Part shown: positions 52,641 to 56,637 of the stretch, piece by piece | Layout: every line of letters starts with the position of its first letter | How positions within the stretch are numbered: the stretch's first letter is position 1 | DNA from: Candidatus Zixiibacteriota bacterium | GTDB lineage: Bacteria > Zixibacteria > MSB-5A5 > GN15 > FEB-12 | NCBI GenBank assembly: GCA_028715215.1 | Contig: JAQUSF010000007.1 | Coordinates: forward strand, 1-56,637 | Direction: 5' to 3' | Length of the DNA stretch: 56,637 bases | Translations under genes and position numbers: made by a program | The notes under the pieces: model-generated | What the model saw: only the letters and a program-made list of their open reading frames with translations | Database searches by the model: none | Told to the model about the DNA's origin: nothing

Positions 52641-53663
52641 TTGTCAGATTTTACCGATATTTTTGATATTGCGGGGGAATTGAAAGTGGGTTTTGAAACA
52701 GCTATAAATACCGATGATTTTTTAACGATTCATCTGGAGTCTTTACGTCTTAACAGCGTCCTGCAATTTGACCTTTATATCCATAACGGCGCTGATATTA
52801 TACTGTATCGTAACGCTCTTTTGCCTTTCACGGAAAAAAACCGCGAAACCCTCCTCGAAAACAATATCAGACAACTTTACGTACCGGTATCGATGAGGGG
52901 ACTTTATCAAAGTTATATTGAGACTAATATCAAGGCGATTCTCGATGACCCGGTTGTCGATGACCGGGTTAAGGCAAGTATTGTCTATGACAGTGCCAAC
53001 AGTCTGGTTCGGGAGGTTTTAAGTAAACCGACGCTGGGAGAAAATATTAAAAGGAGTCAGCACCTGGTGGAGAATACCGTTTCCTTCATCCTTTCCAAAA
53101 AAAGCGCTTTTTATAACCTGTTGAAGGTCATGTCATTTGATTACTATACCTATTCGCATTCGGTCAATGTCTGTACTTTCTCACTGGCTCTGGCGCGGTA
53201 TATCGGCATCGACGACATCGACGAACTTAATATCCTGGGTACCGGCGCCCTGCTCCATGACGTCGGCAAAATCAGGATTGACGAAGCCATTCTCAACAAG
53301 AAAGAACCCCTGACGGAGGAAGAGGTCGACATAATTCAAATGCATCCCTATTGGGGTTATGAAATTCTCCAGGAAACCGACCTTCTCTCGGCCGTTTCAT
53401 ATTATCCGATTGTTCAGCATCATGAGCGGGAAGACCGTTCCGGTTATCCCCGGAAGCTGGGTGCCGATGAAATTCATTTATACAGCAAAATTGTGGCGAT
53501 TGCCGATGTTTTTGACGCCATGACTACCCGCCGGGTATACCGCTCGGCTATCGAACCTTACCCGGCTCTTAAGGAAATGTTTGAAAACAGAAAAGCTTTC
53601 AATATACATCTTCTGGAACAATTTACCCTTATGATGGGTCCCGGATCAGCAGATAACCGCTAA
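52641..53663 (+). CDS. HD-GYP cyclic-di-GMP phosphodiesterase
   Basis: The ~340-residue protein has a C-terminal HD-GYP domain from about 145: YTYSHSVNVCTFSLALARYI, GALLHDVGKIRI, MHPYWGYEIL, HHEREDRSGYPRKL and IVAIADVFDAMTTRRVYR, so the HD and GYP metal and substrate residues are intact. The N-terminal ~140 residues (INTDDFLTIHLESLRLNSVL, YRNALLPFTE) are a family-typical extension of unknown role. The start is a TTG at 52641; no in-frame ATG or clear ribosome site exists nearby, so the exact start is uncertain. It would hydrolyse c-di-GMP in the cytosol. The preceding 160 bp contain a TGACA/TGTC repeat cluster (52614-52655). Confidence 0.88.
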   Translation: MSDFTDIFDIAGELKVGFETAINTDDFLTIHLESLRLNSVLQFDLYIHNGADIILYRNALLPFTEKNRETLLENNIRQLYVPVSMRGLYQSYIETNIKAILDDPVVDDRVKASIVYDSANSLVREVLSKPTLGENIKRSQHLVENTVSFILSKKSAFYNLLKVMSFDYYTYSHSVNVCTFSLALARYIGIDDIDELNILGTGALLHDVGKIRIDEAILNKKEPLTEEEVDIIQMHPYWGYEILQETDLLSAVSYYPIVQHHEREDRSGYPRKLGADEIHLYSKIVAIADVFDAMTTRRVYRSAIEPYPALKEMFENRKAFNIHLLEQFTLMMGPGSADNR

Positions 53664-54028
53664 ATATAAAACCCCGTTGTTTCCTGTAATCCTTCGAGTC
53701 ATATTTAAATAAAGGAGTGGAAAGTCATTTTTGTTATTGACATTTGAGTCGAGTTGATAAAAAAAATATTTATCTCAGTTATATTTTGCCGGATTGAGGA
53801 ATTAAATAAAAAGTGTCGTTTATTCGTCTTTTCTCCGAATTAAAGCTGAGACCGGCAGTCGGATAATTTAAACCTGTATGTCATGACACGTTCTTTTAAC
53901 ACTTTTTTCTTTATATATGGCCATGGGGGATTTAAAGAAAAAAAGACATCAGGGATTATAAGACTTTATCGGATACTTTTTTAATGGGTATATGCGCTGT
54001 CGCGGTCTCGTAAGAGAAAGGGTAAAAG
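53664..54028. other. Intergenic region
   Basis: AT-rich sequence with no supported ORF or clear terminator. An AAAGGAG (53712-53718) has no start codon at usable distance. No strong promoter is assigned. Confidence 0.4.
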
Positions 54029-55225
54029 ATGTTTAAAAAGCTCTGGTATGTATCCTCATTTTTGTTTTTGTGCCTCTGTTCAAACCATGTCATGGCCGGT
54101 GAAATCCACGAAGCAGCTAAAAAAGGGGACCTGAAAACGGTGAAAAAGATACTGGCAAAAGATATCACCCGCATACATGCTCAGGATGAGGTGGGTTATA
54201 CGCCGCTTAGCTGGGCGGCGGTCCGGGGGAAGTGGGATGTTCTCAAATTTTTGCTGGAAGCCGGTGCCGATGTCAATTATCAGGGAATTGACCGGTGCGC
54301 AGCTTTGTTCAGCGCCTGTAATCACGACCGGCCCGAAATCATCTTGCTCTTGCTGGCCAGGGGCGCCGACATGGAGCATAAGAACGCCTGGGGGAACACG
54401 GCCTTGTCCCTGGCGGCCCAGAAAGGCAACGCCCGGGTTGTGGCGCTTTTGATTTCGAAAGGTGCCGATATCAATACGGCTTCCCATGAAGGCTGGACAC
54501 CTTTGCACTACGCCCGCAAAGCCGACCATCAGGAGGTCGTTGATATCCTGCTGGACGCCGGTGCCGATGCCACCATCAAAGACAGTTACGGTAAAGCTGC
54601 TCTGGATTATACCTTCAAACGTCCGCCGCCGGTATCTCTTGAAAAGAATAAATTGCATGAATATGCCGGTGAGTATACCATGCCCGATGGCTTTTATTTT
54701 ATAGTCTGGGTTGAAAATGACCGCTTATGGTTTCAGGATTACGCCCATGAACGCCTTTATCCCATCGGCGTGGACAGTTTCTATTCAGAAAAAGAACCCT
54801 GGCTGATTTCCTTCTCGCGGAATGATAAAGGTGAAGTGGACAGTCTTTATGCGGGCTTTTTAAGACAGACCCTGGCCGCCGCCAGAGACCGGGAGATAAA
54901 GGTTCGCAATGTAAAAAAATATAGAGTCGGCTTGTTATGTGAAGACGTCGCCCGGGAAACAATTCCTGATAGATACCGACAGTTGATTTCACCGCTTTCC
55001 GGTTTTGACTCTACTGTGACTTCGGTCATTGTGGTTATCGAAAACTCTCCAGTCGATAAGGCCGGCATCAGGTGCGGTGATATCATATTAAAGTTTAAGG
55101 ATGTGCCGATAAGTACGTACTTGCAACTGAAAAATTTATTGATAAAAGAGCCTTCTGGCGCCCGGATTCCTCTGGAAATACTCCGCGGGGGAGAAGTCCT
55201 CAAAACCAGTGTTATTTTAAATTAG
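54029..55225 (+). CDS. Exported ankyrin-repeat protein with PDZ domain
   Basis: The 398-residue protein has a signal peptide (MFKKLWYVSSFLFLCLCSNH, cleaved near VMA) and AAAGGG six bases before ATG. Five ankyrin repeats follow (~25-190): IHEAAKKGDLKTVKKILAKD, GYTPLSWAAVRGKWDVLKFL, ALFSACNHDRPEIILLLLAR, GNTALSLAAQKGNARVVALL, GWTPLHYARKADHQEVVDIL. A beta-rich DUF3471-like region (YAGEYTMPDGFYFIVWVEND) spans ~205-290. A C-terminal PDZ domain (SPVDKAGIRCGDIILKFKDV) spans ~320-398. No catalytic domain is seen, so it likely acts as a periplasmic scaffold. It ends at a bidirectional terminator. Confidence 0.85.
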   Translation: MFKKLWYVSSFLFLCLCSNHVMAGEIHEAAKKGDLKTVKKILAKDITRIHAQDEVGYTPLSWAAVRGKWDVLKFLLEAGADVNYQGIDRCAALFSACNHDRPEIILLLLARGADMEHKNAWGNTALSLAAQKGNARVVALLISKGADINTASHEGWTPLHYARKADHQEVVDILLDAGADATIKDSYGKAALDYTFKRPPPVSLEKNKLHEYAGEYTMPDGFYFIVWVENDRLWFQDYAHERLYPIGVDSFYSEKEPWLISFSRNDKGEVDSLYAGFLRQTLAAARDREIKVRNVKKYRVGLLCEDVARETIPDRYRQLISPLSGFDSTVTSVIVVIENSPVDKAGIRCGDIILKFKDVPISTYLQLKNLLIKEPSGARIPLEILRGGEVLKTSVILN

Positions 55226-55244
55226 AAAAGAAGGAATTTCAAAG

Positions 55245-55278
55245 GAAAAGGGAAATGGCTGTTACCATTTCCCTTTTC
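55245..55278. terminator. Bidirectional intrinsic terminator
   Basis: GAAAAGGGAAATGG (55245-55258) pairs perfectly with CCATTTCCCTTTTC (55265-55278), a 14-bp stem with 6-nt loop, between convergent genes. Confidence 0.9.
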
Positions 55279-55286
55279 TTATTGTT

Positions 55287-56637
55287 TTAAATCTGGAATA
55301 GATATTGCAGTTTCATGAAAAATTGCCGGTTGGCCAGTTGCCAGTCAGGGGCAATTTCGGGATTGGGTACGGAGCTGTAGAGAGGATAGTAATCGTAAGG
55401 CAACTGGTCGTAATTGTACGAAGCCCCGATATATAGAACCGAAAACGGACTCATCCGGTAAGTAATCAGGGGGTCCAAGCTCCAGTATTTGTTGTCAACG
55501 GTTACATAGTCCCGGTCAACACCTGAGGAGGAAGGCCGCTGGAGGCGCTCACGGTAGCTGTGCTGAACGACAACCCTGACCGAAAGAGCTTTCGTGGCCT
55601 GGTATTGAAACCTGGTTCTGAATACATAGTTCTCGAATAACTGCTCGTCGGTGTTGAAATGATTGCTTTTTATGTATTCAAAATTCGGCTCAATTATTAA
55701 CCGGTCGACCGGTTTGATATCCAGTCCGGTTTCAAAGGAAAGCTCTTTGCCTTTGTTTAGAACGTTCAGAGCCGGATTAACACCGCGGCTGATTGAGAAA
55801 TAATAAGCCAGGCGGTTATTGAAGGTGCTGTTAATGAAGAAATTAAGATTCCAGAGGTTATTAAAGCGTATGCCACTCCACGATTCGTCACCGTAGTTGA
55901 AAGATAAACTGACGCCGGTCTGGGCATATCGAATATTGCCGGACCAGGCGGCATTTAGATGAGTCCACTTGCTGTCACCGTCGAAATTCCAGCGGGTATC
56001 AACTGAAAACTGGGGTGTCATTCTTTCGAATATGCCCTTTTCAAAGTAGATATTGTAGCCGGTCCAGGTTGAAAAATTGCGGTAATCAATCCACGGATCA
56101 TAACCGGTTTCGGTGCGGTAATTGCGGCCGACCTGGTTGTAATCGACGACGAAATTCCAATGCCGGGAATTACGCCGTAATTGCGTAATGAAACCGTAGC
56201 CCGTATAGGCTTCGCCGTCAAAGCCGATGGTGTAAGCGGCATCGTTTAAACGGTAAGAGCTTTTAAAAAGGGTGCTGTCGTCCGGTTCTTTCGTCAGGGT
56301 CATAAGGTACTGCCCGGTGATATAGTAGTTCCGGGTCAGCCTTATCTGCTGGTCCAGCGCCATGACGGTATTATATCCGCCCACTTCGAAACGGCGGTCG
56401 TTGACAATAAAGCCGAAATGGGAATTATCGCCGAAAGACCGCATCCCCCGCAAGACATTGACATAACTTTTACCCACGTTAAAAGGCCAGATGTTGGATT
56501 CCTCCAGGGGGATGGTATAAAAGGAATTTTCATCATAGGCGGAAATAAATCCGACACGGTATTTTCCGGAGCGACCCGTTAATTTAGCGGCGAACTGGGG
56601 ATCGTGGATGGTCCGGGGGTCCAGAGAATTGAAAATA
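55287..56637 (-). CDS. DUF5916-type outer-membrane beta-barrel protein (5' end beyond window)
   Basis: The minus-strand frame is open from the TAA at 55287-55289 to the window edge, so only the C-terminal ~450 residues are seen. The internal GTG at 56477 is not a start, since coding continues upstream with RTIHDPQFAAKLTGRSGKYR. That stretch and LEESNIWPFNVGKSYVNVLR resemble the DUF5916 C-terminal domain, which follows a carbohydrate-binding module in many FCB proteins. The rest is beta strands (WNFVVDYNQVGRNYRTETGY, LIIEPNFEYIKSNHF) ending in KLQYLFQI, typical of an outer-membrane barrel. Function is unknown. Confidence 0.8.
   Translation of the reverse strand, partial: IFNSLDPRTIHDPQFAAKLTGRSGKYRVGFISAYDENSFYTIPLEESNIWPFNVGKSYVNVLRGMRSFGDNSHFGFIVNDRRFEVGGYNTVMALDQQIRLTRNYYITGQYLMTLTKEPDDSTLFKSSYRLNDAAYTIGFDGEAYTGYGFITQLRRNSRHWNFVVDYNQVGRNYRTETGYDPWIDYRNFSTWTGYNIYFEKGIFERMTPQFSVDTRWNFDGDSKWTHLNAAWSGNIRYAQTGVSLSFNYGDESWSGIRFNNLWNLNFFINSTFNNRLAYYFSISRGVNPALNVLNKGKELSFETGLDIKPVDRLIIEPNFEYIKSNHFNTDEQLFENYVFRTRFQYQATKALSVRVVVQHSYRERLQRPSSSGVDRDYVTVDNKYWSLDPLITYRMSPFSVLYIGASYNYDQLPYDYYPLYSSVPNPEIAPDWQLANRQFFMKLQYLFQI

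Noticed and set aside
1-56637. CRISPR arrays, tRNA or rRNA genes, prophage or integrase modules
   Set aside because: No regularly spaced direct repeats, cloverleaf-like segments, rRNA signatures or phage genes were seen by eye; a dedicated scan would be needed to exclude a tRNA.

Overview
The window looks like part of the chromosome of an uncultivated Gram-negative bacterium of the FCB superphylum. Candidatus Zixibacteria is my best guess. This rests on recall of family distributions, not a search: two secreted proteins end in the tandem dockerin-type signature DISDITRLIDYLYLSH, there is an alternative complex III (act) operon, and outer-membrane beta-barrels, DUF5916, DNRLRE and TPR/sigma54 proteins are abundant. 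I found no rRNA, tRNA, CRISPR array or phage module.

Layout. 1-3.9 kb: the end of a porin, then a convergent envelope pair (retropepsin-PDZ protein and DUF4097 protein). 4.0-7.6 kb: a promoter, a long leader, a small exported protein whose gene overlaps a TPR-sigma54 activator, then about 800 bp of hairpin-rich noncoding DNA holding a possible 27-residue membrane peptide. 7.9-11.5 kb: an AT-rich accessory stretch with an HNH nuclease, a decayed Y1 (RAYT-type) transposase between inverted REP-like palindromes, a dockerin protein and a second nested repeat. 11.5-25 kb: a beta-CASP nuclease, a SIMPL protein, a porin-chemoreceptor operon, a DMT exporter, an Rrf2 regulator, an MscS channel behind a structured leader, a YihY protein, a transglutaminase lipoprotein and a DNRLRE lipoprotein with an apparently permuted domain. 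25-34.6 kb (minus strand): the complete actABCDEF operon plus a small anchored protein, then a methyltransferase pair. 35-41 kb: MsrB, a CBS-SLC13 transporter pair and a photolyase-SRPBCC-DUF523/DUF1722 operon. 41-48 kb: an FHA-GAF-PP2C phosphatase coupled to a Ser/Thr kinase with TolB-like and TPR domains, then a second dockerin protein. 48-56.6 kb: an MgtE-like transporter, cydAB, an alkyltransferase-like protein, DUF3795, HD-GYP, ankyrin-PDZ and the 3' end of a DUF5916 protein.

How it fits together. Alternative complex III passes quinol electrons to a cytochrome c or oxidase encoded elsewhere, and cytochrome bd oxidises quinol directly, so the respiratory chain is branched and probably tuned to changing oxygen. 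Photolyase, the ATL protein and MsrB handle UV, alkylation and oxidative damage. Signalling is by phosphorylation (kinase and phosphatase), c-di-GMP (HD-GYP), chemotaxis and sigma54. The least explained parts are 4.0-7.6 kb and the structured leader before the MscS gene.
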